Part shown: in pieces, positions 10,347 to 18,601 of the stretch
How the letters are laid out: the number at the start of each line of letters is the position of its first letter
Position numbering within the stretch: position 1 is the stretch's first letter
NCBI GenBank assembly: GCA_003223295.1
Contig: QHYM01000149.1
Coordinates: forward strand, 1 to 33,350
Direction of reading: 5' to 3'
Length of the DNA stretch: 33,350 nt
From: Acidobacteriota bacterium
Lineage (GTDB): Bacteria > Acidobacteriota > Terriglobia > Acidiferrales > UBA7541
Translations under genes and position numbers: made by a program
Notes under the pieces: model-generated
Seen by the model: only the letters and a program-made list of their open reading frames with translations
Database searches by the model: none
Told to the model about the DNA's origin: nothing

Positions 10347-11105
10347 ATGCCCTCTCCGAGTGCATCCGCGCCTTCCGGCCCGTCTCCAGGAACGGGCATG
10401 GTGATTCAGCGAATCCCCGACGTTCTCACATTCACGCTGGATAACTCCAGCCGCGGAAACCAGGTTACCGGAGCAATGTTTGACGCCATGCTGGCTGAAC
10501 TGCGCTCCGAATCCTCGACACCGGTCGCGCGTGTCTTGCGCATCCGCGCCCGCGGCAAAGTTTTCTGCACTGGACGCGAGCGTGCGGGGCGTGACGCTGA
10601 GTCCATTCACAAAGAAGCGGAGCGGCTCGTCGAATTCAAACATGCCCTGCGCACTTCTTCGCTGATCAGCGTTGCCGAAGTGCAAGGCGACGCGCTTGGT
10701 TTCGGTTTCGGCCTGGCGATTGCCTGCGACTTCGTGCTCGTTGCGGAAAACGCATCGCTCGCGTTTCCCCAGATGCGCTCCGGCCTCGCTCCTTCCGCGA
10801 TTATGGCCTACCTCGGCGAATACGCCCTCCCGCGGTTTGCATTTCCTCTGATCCTTTTCGGCGATCCGATCACCCCGATCCGCGCGCTCCAGATCGGGCT
10901 CATCTCGCAAATCTGCGCACCCGAGCAGTTGGTTGGCGAAACGAATGCCCTCGTCGCGCGTATCCTGCGTCTGGACCCGGCGGCAGTGCGGCGCTGCAAG
11001 GATTTTTTTCTTTCGGCGCAACAAAATTCCTTTGACCAGAATTGCCAGCGCGCCATCGAAGCGTTAACGGAAGACAGCCTGGCTTTGCTCAATAAGCAAA
11101 AGTGA
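10347..11105 (+). CDS. Crotonase-fold (enoyl-CoA hydratase/isomerase-like) protein
   Basis: Member of the enoyl-CoA hydratase/isomerase superfamily, which binds CoA esters. The core shows the usual order: RVLRIRARGKVFCTGRE (first oxyanion segment), VAEVQGDALGFGFGLAIACDFVLVAENASLAFPQ, and a helical C-terminus. The two glutamates used by classical hydratases are not seen: the GGGCELA position reads GFGFGLA and the QPE position reads FPQ. It may therefore do different chemistry or be non-hydratase. ATG 10347 (MPSPSASAP) is chosen; a Ser/Pro-rich N-terminus precedes the domain, and ATG 10398 is an alternative. The neighbours do not suggest a pathway. Confidence 0.75.
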   Translation: MPSPSASAPSGPSPGTGMVIQRIPDVLTFTLDNSSRGNQVTGAMFDAMLAELRSESSTPVARVLRIRARGKVFCTGRERAGRDAESIHKEAERLVEFKHALRTSSLISVAEVQGDALGFGFGLAIACDFVLVAENASLAFPQMRSGLAPSAIMAYLGEYALPRFAFPLILFGDPITPIRALQIGLISQICAPEQLVGETNALVARILRLDPAAVRRCKDFFLSAQQNSFDQNCQRAIEALTEDSLALLNKQK

Positions 11106-11215
11106 GCCGCTCTTGAACGTAAACGCCGGCGCTCGGCCCGGCCTTGAATCGATTCAAGCAGAAAAATTCGAAGCATTGGCACTAGAATAGGGCGCATCGT
11201 TTTTCTGGAGGGTTC

Positions 11216-12088
11216 ATGAAAAGAATCGGTGTCACGGCTTTGCTCCTCTTGCTCGGAATGATTCCCGCGCACGGCCAGTCCAAGCTCTCCGTGAAATGGG
11301 AAGAGCTGACCGCGGACGATTTCCGCCAAGCGATTCAGCAATCGAAGGCTACGTGCCTGCTCCCATTCGGCATTCTGGAAAAGCATGGGCCGCACTTGCC
11401 GCTGGGAACCGATCTTTTGAACGTGCGCTACGCCGCGTTACACGCAGCCGAGAAGGAATTTGCCGTGGTTTTTCCGGAATATTATTTCGGGCAGATTTTT
11501 GAAGCTAAGCACGAACCCGGCACCGTCGCCTACAGCATGGAGCTGCAGTTGAAACTGCTACAGGAAACCACGGACGAGATGGCGCGCAACGGCTGCAAGA
11601 AAGTCATCATCGTGAATGGTCACGGCGGAAACGAGCACCTGCTTCCCTACTTCGCCCAGGCGCAAATGGCCAGTCCCAAGGACTATGTGGTTTACGTGCT
11701 CGAGGGCGAACGCAGCCGGCCGGGTGGTCCAGCGAAAAAATCCTCCGGCATTGATTACCACGCCGGCGAAAATGAATCTTCCAACACGCTCTACACGCAT
11801 CCGGAACTGACGCATATCGACCGGGCCGGGCGCGAATCCGGCGCGGATCAGAAGCGTCAGAATCTTCCGGAGTTTCTCTACACCGGCATCTGGTGGTACG
11901 CCCGTTTTCCCAATCACTATTCGGGCGATGGCTCCGTGGCCACCAAGGAATTGGGCGAATGGAACGTGCAGGGGTGGATTTCCACGATTGTGGAAGCCAT
12001 CCGCGCCGTCAAAGCGGATGACGCCAGCCTAAAAATCCAGAATGAGTTCTATGAGAAGAGCAAGCATCCTCTCGATACGAGGCCGTGA
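11216..12088 (+). CDS. Exported creatininase-family amidohydrolase
   Basis: Metal-dependent amidohydrolase of the creatininase/formamide hydrolase family. The 290-residue protein begins with a signal peptide (MKRIGVTALLLLLGMIPAHG, cleavage probably after AHG). The metal site is visible: Glu55, His57 and Asp66 in EKHGPHLPLGTD, with the same 11-residue Glu-to-Asp spacing as Pseudomonas creatininase, then NGHGGN and DYHAGENESS. A GGAGGG ribosome site lies just before ATG 11216. The substrate is not predictable: family members act on creatinine, mycofactocin precursor or pterin-like amides. Export suggests a role outside the cytoplasm. Confidence 0.88.
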   Translation: MKRIGVTALLLLLGMIPAHGQSKLSVKWEELTADDFRQAIQQSKATCLLPFGILEKHGPHLPLGTDLLNVRYAALHAAEKEFAVVFPEYYFGQIFEAKHEPGTVAYSMELQLKLLQETTDEMARNGCKKVIIVNGHGGNEHLLPYFAQAQMASPKDYVVYVLEGERSRPGGPAKKSSGIDYHAGENESSNTLYTHPELTHIDRAGRESGADQKRQNLPEFLYTGIWWYARFPNHYSGDGSVATKELGEWNVQGWISTIVEAIRAVKADDASLKIQNEFYEKSKHPLDTRP

Positions 12089-12164
12089 GGACGCTCCGCC
12101 TGTCGTTTAGCTCAGCAGGAAATTGACCAATTCACAGAGCTTATGGAATCAGTGGGGAAGTGGC

Positions 12165-12548
12165 TCAGCGCGACTTGCCGAGCTGTTCGATCCAGCGGCG
12201 CAACACTCCGTAGTGCGGCTGCTCGAGATCGAGAAATTCGATGCCCATGCCGATGCGCGGCTTAACGATGCGTACCATACCGAGCCCGTCGAGCTTCTGA
12301 TCTTTCCTCGTCAACGTGATGCGTACACGAGTGTTGGAAGGCAGCGGCTTGCTGGTGCAGACAAAAATTCCGCCCATGGACAAGTCCGAAGTCACGCCTT
12401 CGGTCCGGGACCCGGTTTCCAGGTCCAGAACGACCGCGTCCGAAGCGAAAGGATAGCGGATGCAAAAGCGGCGGTCCCGGACGGACATGCCCCGGGAGTC
12501 GTCGTTCGATGTACGGTCACCCATGAGGATTACGTTGCCCACAAGCAT
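12165..12548 (-). CDS. PilZ-domain protein
   Basis: Small protein of up to 127 residues built almost entirely of one PilZ domain, a cyclic-di-GMP receptor fold. An RRFCIRYPF segment supplies the arginine-rich start of the binding motif, followed by VTSDLSMGGIFV (the D/N-x-S-x-x-G part), then the beta-barrel. PilZ proteins relay c-di-GMP to motility, pili or polysaccharide machinery. It is divergent from another PilZ gene at 12799. The start is uncertain: ATG 12548 or the later MGDRTSND codon. The 3' end converges with the creatininase-family gene. Confidence 0.85.
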   Translation of the reverse strand: MLVGNVILMGDRTSNDDSRGMSVRDRRFCIRYPFASDAVVLDLETGSRTEGVTSDLSMGGIFVCTSKPLPSNTRVRITLTRKDQKLDGLGMVRIVKPRIGMGIEFLDLEQPHYGVLRRWIEQLGKSR

Positions 12549-12798
12549 TCACGCTGGCGCTGAGACGTGTGCCCTTGCCGTAGACAGCTTGTCTACCTCC
12601 CCATTGTGAATGAAATTTGACCCTCGTTGACGTTTTCCATCCGGCGAGCATACGAAAGAAGCAATACCCGCACGATGCCACGAGGCAGAAAACGTCCACC
12701 GGGCGTTATTACATGGAACGACAAACAGGCTTATCACCGCCCTATGCAAGGTTTTTGTGCATGTTAGCCTGAAAGTTGGAACTGTGCCTAACAAACCC

Positions 12799-13641
12799 AT
12801 GAGCACACTATCCGGTGGGCTCCGCCAGAGCGACCGCATCAGCCTCCGCATGCCCGTCGAGGCGGCCTGGGCTACCGCGGCGGGAGCCACGTTTACGCAG
12901 ACTGCGGAAACGCTCCTCGTCAGCCGCAATGGCGGCGTGCTGCGCTTCACCGAAAAACTGGAGCCAGGACAGGAACTCCATTTGCGGCGGAACGTGGAAG
13001 GCGAGCAGTGGAAAAACACGCGGGCGCGCGTGGTCGCCGAGATCGATCAAGACGCAAACGGCTTTCTCTATGCCATTCACATCCTGGAGCCACGGTGTGA
13101 TTTCTGGGACATCGAATTCCCTTCCTTGCACACAGCCGAGGAGGCCCTTGCCCGCCTGCTCATGGAATGCAGCTTCTGCCAGCGGCGCGAAGTCGTGTAT
13201 CTCAACGAGCTGCAATTGAAATCTTTCGAAGTTCGCAAATGTGTCGCGCGGCACTGCCCCCACTGCGACTCGCCCTCCATTTGGATCGAATCGCTCTCGG
13301 AAGTTTCGACGCTGGACAACAATGGAGCGCGTATATCCGTCGAAGAGCGCGTCGTTCCGCGGCGCAACCGAACGCGCGTGAAGGCCCGCGTCCTAGCGTG
13401 CGTACGGCGCCGCGGCTTTGCCGAAGAAGTGGTGGTCTGCGAGGACCTGTCGAAAGGCGGCATCAGCTTTCGCAGCCGCAATAAGTATCCAGAAGGCTCG
13501 CGCGTGGAAGTGGCCGTGCCTTTTACTCCGGGCACGGGCGCCATTTTTGTTCCGATCCGCATCGTTTTTTCCCAAGCGATTCCGACTGCCGGGCTTCACC
13601 GTCACGGCGCCGCGTACATCAAGCCCCCGATTGACAATTAG
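12799..13641 (+). CDS. Tandem PilZ protein with central Cys cluster
   Basis: The protein has about 280 residues in three parts. Residues 8-105 resemble a degenerate PilZ barrel (RQSDRISLRMPVEAAW ... VSRNGGVLRF). Residues 124-156 hold five cysteines, C124xxC127 and C148, C153xxC156 (ECSFCQ, HCPHCD), which look like a zinc ribbon. Residues 190-280 are a full PilZ domain (RRNRTRVKARV, then EDLSKGGISF). The C-terminal domain has the RxxxR and DxSxxG c-di-GMP contacts; the first lacks a clean copy. The ATG at 12799 is preferred to an upstream GTG at 12757. It is divergent from the PilZ gene at 12165-12548, so both probably respond to the same second messenger. Confidence 0.8.
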   Translation: MSTLSGGLRQSDRISLRMPVEAAWATAAGATFTQTAETLLVSRNGGVLRFTEKLEPGQELHLRRNVEGEQWKNTRARVVAEIDQDANGFLYAIHILEPRCDFWDIEFPSLHTAEEALARLLMECSFCQRREVVYLNELQLKSFEVRKCVARHCPHCDSPSIWIESLSEVSTLDNNGARISVEERVVPRRNRTRVKARVLACVRRRGFAEEVVVCEDLSKGGISFRSRNKYPEGSRVEVAVPFTPGTGAIFVPIRIVFSQAIPTAGLHRHGAAYIKPPIDN

Positions 13642-13772
13642 ACTCACCTGGATTTCATCGCTTCCGCTCTGACAGTCTCTATCCGCTGTGGAACTTCTGT
13701 TTCCACTATACTGTTTGCGATTACCCTTGTAGCAGGCAAACAGATTCTCCTTTGGAGGAGTGCGCTTCGTTC

Positions 13773-14780
13773 ATGAAATTGGTGACCTTCCATGGTCGCA
13801 GCCGCGAAGACCGCATCGGCGCGATTGCTGCCGACGGAACGATTGTCGACTTGAACGCCGCGTACGCCTTGTATCTGCGGAATATTCAGAACGAGGGTGC
13901 GTTTTATGCACTGGCGGATGCGCGTGTTCCGGCGAACATGCGAGGCTTGTTCGAGAACGGCGATCGGGGGTTGGATGCGGCGCACACGGCGCTAGATTAT
14001 GTTCTGAAAGAGGGCGCGGAGGCGGGACCGTTGGGAGAATCGCTGCGATTTCAGAAAAGTAAAGTGAAGATTAAAGCGCCGATTGTTCCGAAGAAGTTCT
14101 TTCACACTGCGGGAAATTTCCGCGAACACCACGAAGAGGCACAGAAGTCCGGCTTTTCGCATCCGGTTCTGCCGTGGATTGTTTTTTTTCAAAACGTGGA
14201 TGCCATCATCGGGCCTGAGGAAGCCATCGTGTATCCAGAGCATCTGACGCAGGAATTGGATTACGAGCTGGAACTTGCGCTGGTGCTGAAAAAATCAGGA
14301 AAACATTTTGATGCGGGGCGCGCGGCGGATTTTATCGGCGGCTACCTGATTTTCAACGACGTGACCGCGCGGGATATTCAGCGCACGGAAATGAAGTCCG
14401 GCGTTTTCAGTTTTTGCAAAGGCATCGACACGTTTTGCCCGCTTGGGCCGCACATTGTGACCGCCGACGAAATCCCGCAGCCGAACAATCTTTCCATGCA
14501 GCTTCGCGTGAACGGAAAGACACGCCAGCAGTCGCATTCGAGCAAAATGTCCGTCACCGTTCCGGAAATCGTGGCGCATTATTCCCCGATGGGATACTCC
14601 GCGGGCGACGTGCTTTCGACGGGAACGGTTTCCGGCGTGGCGGCGTTCAGCGACGACCCGAAATCGCTGTATTTAAAGCCGGGCGACGTCGTGGAATGCG
14701 AAATCGAAAAAATCGGTGTACTGCGGAACCCGGTCGTTTCCTATAAGGAATTGCACGGCGGAAAAGCCGCGAAAGCGTGA
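13773..14780 (+). CDS. Fumarylacetoacetate hydrolase (FAH) family protein
   Basis: Metal-dependent enzyme of the FAH superfamily, which cleaves C-C bonds or decarboxylates keto acids in aromatic and sugar-acid catabolism. The 335-residue protein has the metal ligands in LDYELELALVL (two Glu) and NDVTARDIQ (Asp), plus the usual VLSTGTVSG and KPGDVVECEIEKIG ends. GGAGG lies about 14 bases before ATG 13773; an in-frame TTG at 13752 is an alternative start. The stop overlaps the start of the following HMGL-like gene (GTGA), so the two are probably cotranslated. The exact substrate is unknown. Confidence 0.88.
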   Translation: MKLVTFHGRSREDRIGAIAADGTIVDLNAAYALYLRNIQNEGAFYALADARVPANMRGLFENGDRGLDAAHTALDYVLKEGAEAGPLGESLRFQKSKVKIKAPIVPKKFFHTAGNFREHHEEAQKSGFSHPVLPWIVFFQNVDAIIGPEEAIVYPEHLTQELDYELELALVLKKSGKHFDAGRAADFIGGYLIFNDVTARDIQRTEMKSGVFSFCKGIDTFCPLGPHIVTADEIPQPNNLSMQLRVNGKTRQQSHSSKMSVTVPEIVAHYSPMGYSAGDVLSTGTVSGVAAFSDDPKSLYLKPGDVVECEIEKIGVLRNPVVSYKELHGGKAAKA

Positions 14781-16000
14781 CGAAAGAGATGGCGGAAACT
14801 TCTTCGCAATCGCAAAACGGATTCTGGATCAGCGAGCTGAACCGGCGCCCGGAAGTGCGAAAAGAGTTTGCGCAGCGCCGCGCGGTGAAGTTTTACGACA
14901 CCACACTGCGCGACGGCGAGCAAAGCGTCGGCGTGGTTTTTACGCCGTCGCAGAAATTGGAAATTGCCCGCGCTCTGGACGAACTCGGAGTGGGACGCAT
15001 TGAAGCCGGATTCCCGCGCGTATCCGCGGAGGATGCCGAGGCATTCAAGCTAATTGCGAGCGCGGGACTGAAAGCGGAAATCTGGGGCTTCGGCCGCGCG
15101 TTAAGAGCGGACATTGACGAATTGCTGCGTCTGGGTTCGCGCGCCACCGTAATTGAAACGCCTACAAGCGCAATCAAGCTGAAAGCCTACGGGCTCAGCG
15201 TAGACGAGGCCAAGCGGCGCGCCGCGGAAGCGATCACGTATGCGCGGGAACACGGCGTGAAAGTGGCGTTCTTCACCGTGGACGGAACGCGCACGGAATT
15301 AGAAACGCTGTGCGCTTTCTATAAGAATGCACTGGACGCCGGAGCCGAGGAACTCGTGGTTGTCGACACCATTGGCGCGTGCGGGCCGGAGGCCGTGGAA
15401 TTCTTGGTGCGGCAAGTCCGCGAATGGATTGGCCCGCAAGTGCCGCTGCAGTTTCACGGGCACAACGATTTTGGCATGGCGACGGCGTGCGCGGTTGCTG
15501 CGGTGCGCGCCGGAGCGGAATGGATCCAGGGCACCATCAACGGAATGGGCGAGCGCGCCGGCAATGGGGACATCGGTGAGATTGCCATGGCGCTGCAAGG
15601 GCTCTATGCTGTTCCGGTGGAGCTGAACCTCAAGAGAATTCGCAATGTCTCCGCGCTGGTGCAGCAGACGGCCCGGCACCCGCTGGAGCCGTGGAAGCCG
15701 GTGGTCGGTGAGAATCTTTTCCTGCGCGAAAGTGGCGCGGTGGCCAGCCAGTTCCATATTCCGGAGGCGATTGAGCCGTTCTCTGCCGACCTAGTGGGCG
15801 CCAAGCGCGAGATCGTGCTGGGAAAGAAGAGCGGCATCGACAGCATCGCGATCAAAGCAAAGGAGTTAGGCATCACTCTGACCGCCGAGCAACAACAGGC
15901 GATCCTGGCGGCGGTCAAAAGCGCGGGCGTCGAGAAGCGCGGACTACTCACGGATGCGGAATTTCAGTTCATCGCACACCGAGTGCAAAGCCTCGCATGA
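14777..16000 (+). CDS. Homocitrate/isopropylmalate synthase-like (HMGL family) protein
   Basis: TIM-barrel enzyme of the DRE-TIM/HMGL family, which joins acetyl-CoA to a 2-oxo acid (LeuA, NifV, CimA) or performs the related cleavage. It shows FYDTTLRDGEQSVGV (Arg45, Asp46), FHGHNDFGMATACA and NGMGERAGNGDIGE. At 407 residues it lacks the C-terminal allosteric domain of LeuA, so it is closer in size to NifV-type homocitrate synthases. The start is GTG 14777, overlapping the FAH stop; ATG 14789 is the alternative. Coupling to an FAH-family gene suggests a shared keto-acid pathway rather than nitrogenase cofactor or leucine synthesis. No nif or leu genes are nearby. Confidence 0.8.
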   Translation: MTKEMAETSSQSQNGFWISELNRRPEVRKEFAQRRAVKFYDTTLRDGEQSVGVVFTPSQKLEIARALDELGVGRIEAGFPRVSAEDAEAFKLIASAGLKAEIWGFGRALRADIDELLRLGSRATVIETPTSAIKLKAYGLSVDEAKRRAAEAITYAREHGVKVAFFTVDGTRTELETLCAFYKNALDAGAEELVVVDTIGACGPEAVEFLVRQVREWIGPQVPLQFHGHNDFGMATACAVAAVRAGAEWIQGTINGMGERAGNGDIGEIAMALQGLYAVPVELNLKRIRNVSALVQQTARHPLEPWKPVVGENLFLRESGAVASQFHIPEAIEPFSADLVGAKREIVLGKKSGIDSIAIKAKELGITLTAEQQQAILAAVKSAGVEKRGLLTDAEFQFIAHRVQSLA

Positions 16001-16037
16001 AAAGCGCTGGATGCCTGGCGAAGGGCAATGCTTCCCG

Positions 16038-16220
16038 CTATTTGCAGCCTTGATCGGCACAATGAAACAAGAGCGGCAGAAACTCCTTCTTTTGTGCCAG
16101 TTCCAGACACACTTCAAGTAATACTTTCCCTTCCACCCTGACGACACCCCCATACACCCCGGCACTGTAGTTCAGGGACGGCGGAATCCGTATCCACGCA
16201 GGCGATGGATAGTCGTATTT
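16038..16220 (-). pseudogene. Unrecognised short open frame, possible gene remnant
   Basis: Below the stop of the alpha/beta hydrolase, another minus-strand frame stays open to TAG at 16040-16038. It reads like real protein: KYDYPSPAWIRIPPSLNYSA, then GGVVRVEGKVLLEVCLELAQ, ending LPLLFHCADQGCK. It has balanced residue use and two spaced cysteines, but no ATG start; the only in-frame start codons are internal GTGs. It may be the tail of a decayed gene or of one joined to the hydrolase by a frameshift. No family was recognised. Confidence 0.3.
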
Positions 16221-17262
16221 AGGTAAGGGCTGAACGGAAGAAGGAAAGCATGCGGTAGCCGGCGATGTAGGAGAACGGGGCCAGTTCGAGGGAGTAATGG
16301 CCGCAGTGGAGCGCGAGGGTACGCGGCGCGGCGCCGTGGCGGCGGAGGGAGTCGAGCATCTGGCGCGTGAGTTCGGGGAGCATGGTGGGGTCGTATTTGC
16401 CGTAAATCATGAAGCAGTTGCGGCCAGCACCCATGCCGCGCTCGACGTAAGGCATGGGACTAATGGGCGCCCAGTAATCCCGGAGTTCGTCAACCGTAAC
16501 GTGGTGGCGAAGGCCTTCCCAGACGTGATTGGTGGTCATGCCCTTGCTGACGACGTCAGCGTAGTAGGTGGAGACGTGAAAGAAGCCGCCGACGCGGACG
16601 GCGGGGTCGTGGACCAGGGTGATGTAACCAATGGAGGAGCCGATGCTCGTGCCGAGGATACCGAGCTTGGTGTAGCCCTGCTGCTCAAGCCAGCGGAGGC
16701 AGCGGCTGGCATCCAGGACCGCCTGGCGGTTGGCCTGAAGCGTAAGGCCGATGTTGGGGCCGCAAATCTGGTCGGCGCGCTCGTAGCCTTGCGGCATGCG
16801 GCGATTGTGATAGGGCAGGCTCATCTTGAGCGCAGTGATCCCGAAGCGTGCGGTCCACTCGCAGAGGCCATCCTGGCCGTTCCATTTGGCGTTCCAGTTG
16901 GGAAGGACGAGGACGGCAGTGCCCTTCGCCGCCTTGATAGGAGGCCGCCAACTGCGAGAGGCGGGCCAGAGCCGGGCGTGAACAGTATTGTTCTCGGGCC
17001 AGGGAGACTCGATGGCACTGGTGAAGGTGAGGACGTTTTCTGCGTCGAGGTGATAGTCCGTGGCAGGAGTGGTGGCGTACCAATCGCGGCTGTTTTCAAT
17101 GGCGTTTTGCGCGTACTGGCGGACGAAGGTGCCGGGTGCGGGCTCGTCGGGCGAGCCGCCGATGTGCTCGAGGCCCCAGTGGAAAGGCTGGACGCGACGG
17201 TTGTCGTCGGTGGTCCAGCGGCGATGCTCGTAGCGGCGGATTTTGCGTTCGAAGAAGTGCAT
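16219..17262 (-). CDS. Alpha/beta-hydrolase-fold protein
   Basis: 347-residue hydrolase with the catalytic triad in canonical order: Ser206 in the nucleophile elbow GILGTSIGSSIG, Asp291 in IYGKYDPTMLPELT and His322 in LALHCGHYSLELAPF. No signal peptide is evident, so it is probably cytoplasmic. The N-terminal 100 residues (HWGLEHIGG, FTSAIESPWPENN) precede the core sheet. Substrate and pathway are not known. A long plus-strand frame covering the same bases is a GC-rich shadow. Confidence 0.8.
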   Translation of the reverse strand: MHFFERKIRRYEHRRWTTDDNRRVQPFHWGLEHIGGSPDEPAPGTFVRQYAQNAIENSRDWYATTPATDYHLDAENVLTFTSAIESPWPENNTVHARLWPASRSWRPPIKAAKGTAVLVLPNWNAKWNGQDGLCEWTARFGITALKMSLPYHNRRMPQGYERADQICGPNIGLTLQANRQAVLDASRCLRWLEQQGYTKLGILGTSIGSSIGYITLVHDPAVRVGGFFHVSTYYADVVSKGMTTNHVWEGLRHHVTVDELRDYWAPISPMPYVERGMGAGRNCFMIYGKYDPTMLPELTRQMLDSLRRHGAAPRTLALHCGHYSLELAPFSYIAGYRMLSFFRSALT

Positions 17263-17597
17263 GAAACAAGCCGACAGTTAACAGTTTACAGTGCTCCGTT
17301 CGGGAAAGAGAAGCAGGGGATGGCGAAAGCGCATTCAACGAATGGCGATGCGGAGCCGGAAACGCCAGAGCAAGAGCAAGAGTTGAGATCCTTCGCTGCG
17401 CTCAGGATGACAGAAATTGCGCCAGGACGACACCCAGTTGTAATTGCGGAGGGGATTTCGACTCAGAGGACACCCAGAGCACAGAGCAGAAGGCGTTAGG
17501 GATGGGGCACGCGGGAAACTGCGTTTGTTGAGAGGGCGGGACGGCTGTGGGAAATTAGTAGAAGCGGCCGCGAGGCCGCCGAGGTGACGCGCGACCC
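17263..17597. other. Divergent intergenic region with repeat debris
   Basis: About 335 bases lie between the divergent hydrolase and prepilin peptidase genes. It holds a short CAGTT-type micro-repeat (about 17274-17291), a REP-like palindrome (17388-17408), and a purine-rich stretch of GAGGACACCCAGAGCACAG type. No convincing ORF was found. The prepilin peptidase GTG at 17598 is preceded by GAGGTG. Confidence 0.4.
17388..17408 (+). repeat. REP-like imperfect palindrome
   Basis: ATCCT (17388-17392) and AGGAT (17404-17408) flank a partly self-complementary core, followed by GACAG. Sequences of this type recur between genes in many Acidobacteriota and other soil genomes. Only one copy is visible here. 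Confidence 0.4.
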
Positions 17598-18548
17598 GTG
17601 GGACGGTCGACCAAAACTGTGGCCATCGCCGGCATATTCTTTTTCCTATTTGGGATCGTCATCGGGAGCTTCCTGAATGTCTGCATCACGCGGATTCCGG
17701 AGGATATTTCGATTATTTCGCCGGGATCGCGCTGCCCGAAGTGCGGAACAGCGATCAAACCGTACGACAACGTGCCTGTGCTTGGGTGGATCTGGCTGAG
17801 GGGAAAATGCCGGGCGTGCGGCGAACGAATTTCCGTGATGTATCCACTGGTGGAACTGGCGACGGGATTATTGTTTGTGGCGGCGTTTCTGGAGTACGGA
17901 ATCACGCAGGCAACCGTGAAGTGGCTGTTTTTCACGTGCTTGATCCTGGTGCTGACCATTACGGATTTGCGCGTGCGGCTGCTGCCGGATTTAGTGACGT
18001 GGCCGGGATTTGCGGTTGGGCTGGCGTTCTCGGCGTTTGTGCCACCGAACGATGGGTTTGCGCGAACCTTGAGCTGGCGATTGCTGCATCAGAGTTTGCA
18101 GCCGAATGCGGCCGGGCTAGTGGATGGAATCCTCGGAGCAGCGTTTGGAAGTTTTCTGCTGTGGGGATTGGCAGCCTTTTACAAACTGGTGCGCAAGCGC
18201 GAGGGCATGGGCATGGGCGACGTGAAAATGATGGCCATGGTGGGAGCGTTTGTGGGATTGCGGGGAACATTTTGGACGATTCTGCTGGGGAGCCTGCTGG
18301 GAAGCGTGATTGGATTGAGCGTGGTGGTGGCGCTGTACCTGGGAGGCTGGAGGCGGGGATTGGCAGAACGCGGCAGCCGGAGAGGACTTGGGACGGTGAG
18401 CAGTCTGCGGTGGACCATTGCGAGCCAATACCAGTTGCCGCTGGGAACGTTTCTGGGAATTGGAGCGCTGGCGATTGTCTATCTTGGACCGCTGGTCGAT
18501 GGACTGATGAATGGGCGGTTCCCTGTGACTCGGGGAATTTTCGGATGA
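17598..18548 (+). CDS. pilD: Prepilin peptidase / N-methyltransferase
   Basis: Inner-membrane aspartic protease (A24) that cleaves the leader of type IV prepilins and pseudopilins and N-methylates the new end. The 316-residue protein has a first helix (about 8-27), a cytoplasmic zinc ribbon with C46xxC49 and C71xxC74, then several membrane helices. The two catalytic aspartates fit Asp123 (TDLRVRLLPD) and Asp208 (GMGMGDVK). The presence of the zinc-ribbon domain indicates a bifunctional enzyme. It starts with GTG 17598, which has GAGGTG upstream. It leads a row of same-strand genes that includes a sensor kinase and an NtrC-type regulator. Confidence 0.95.
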   Translation: MGRSTKTVAIAGIFFFLFGIVIGSFLNVCITRIPEDISIISPGSRCPKCGTAIKPYDNVPVLGWIWLRGKCRACGERISVMYPLVELATGLLFVAAFLEYGITQATVKWLFFTCLILVLTITDLRVRLLPDLVTWPGFAVGLAFSAFVPPNDGFARTLSWRLLHQSLQPNAAGLVDGILGAAFGSFLLWGLAAFYKLVRKREGMGMGDVKMMAMVGAFVGLRGTFWTILLGSLLGSVIGLSVVVALYLGGWRRGLAERGSRRGLGTVSSLRWTIASQYQLPLGTFLGIGALAIVYLGPLVDGLMNGRFPVTRGIFG

Positions 18549-18601
18549 GCCTTTTCAGAAAAGCACCTGCCGGTAAAAAGGAGAGCTGAACGGCGAGACC
18601 A

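Noticed and set aside
9429-11024. 531-codon minus-strand open frame
   Set aside because: It lies antisense to rluB and the crotonase-like gene, both with clear motifs, and reads like a GC-rich shadow with no domain.
16297-17499. 400-codon plus-strand open frame
   Set aside because: Antisense to an alpha/beta hydrolase with a complete catalytic triad; Ala/Gly/Val-rich shadow translation.
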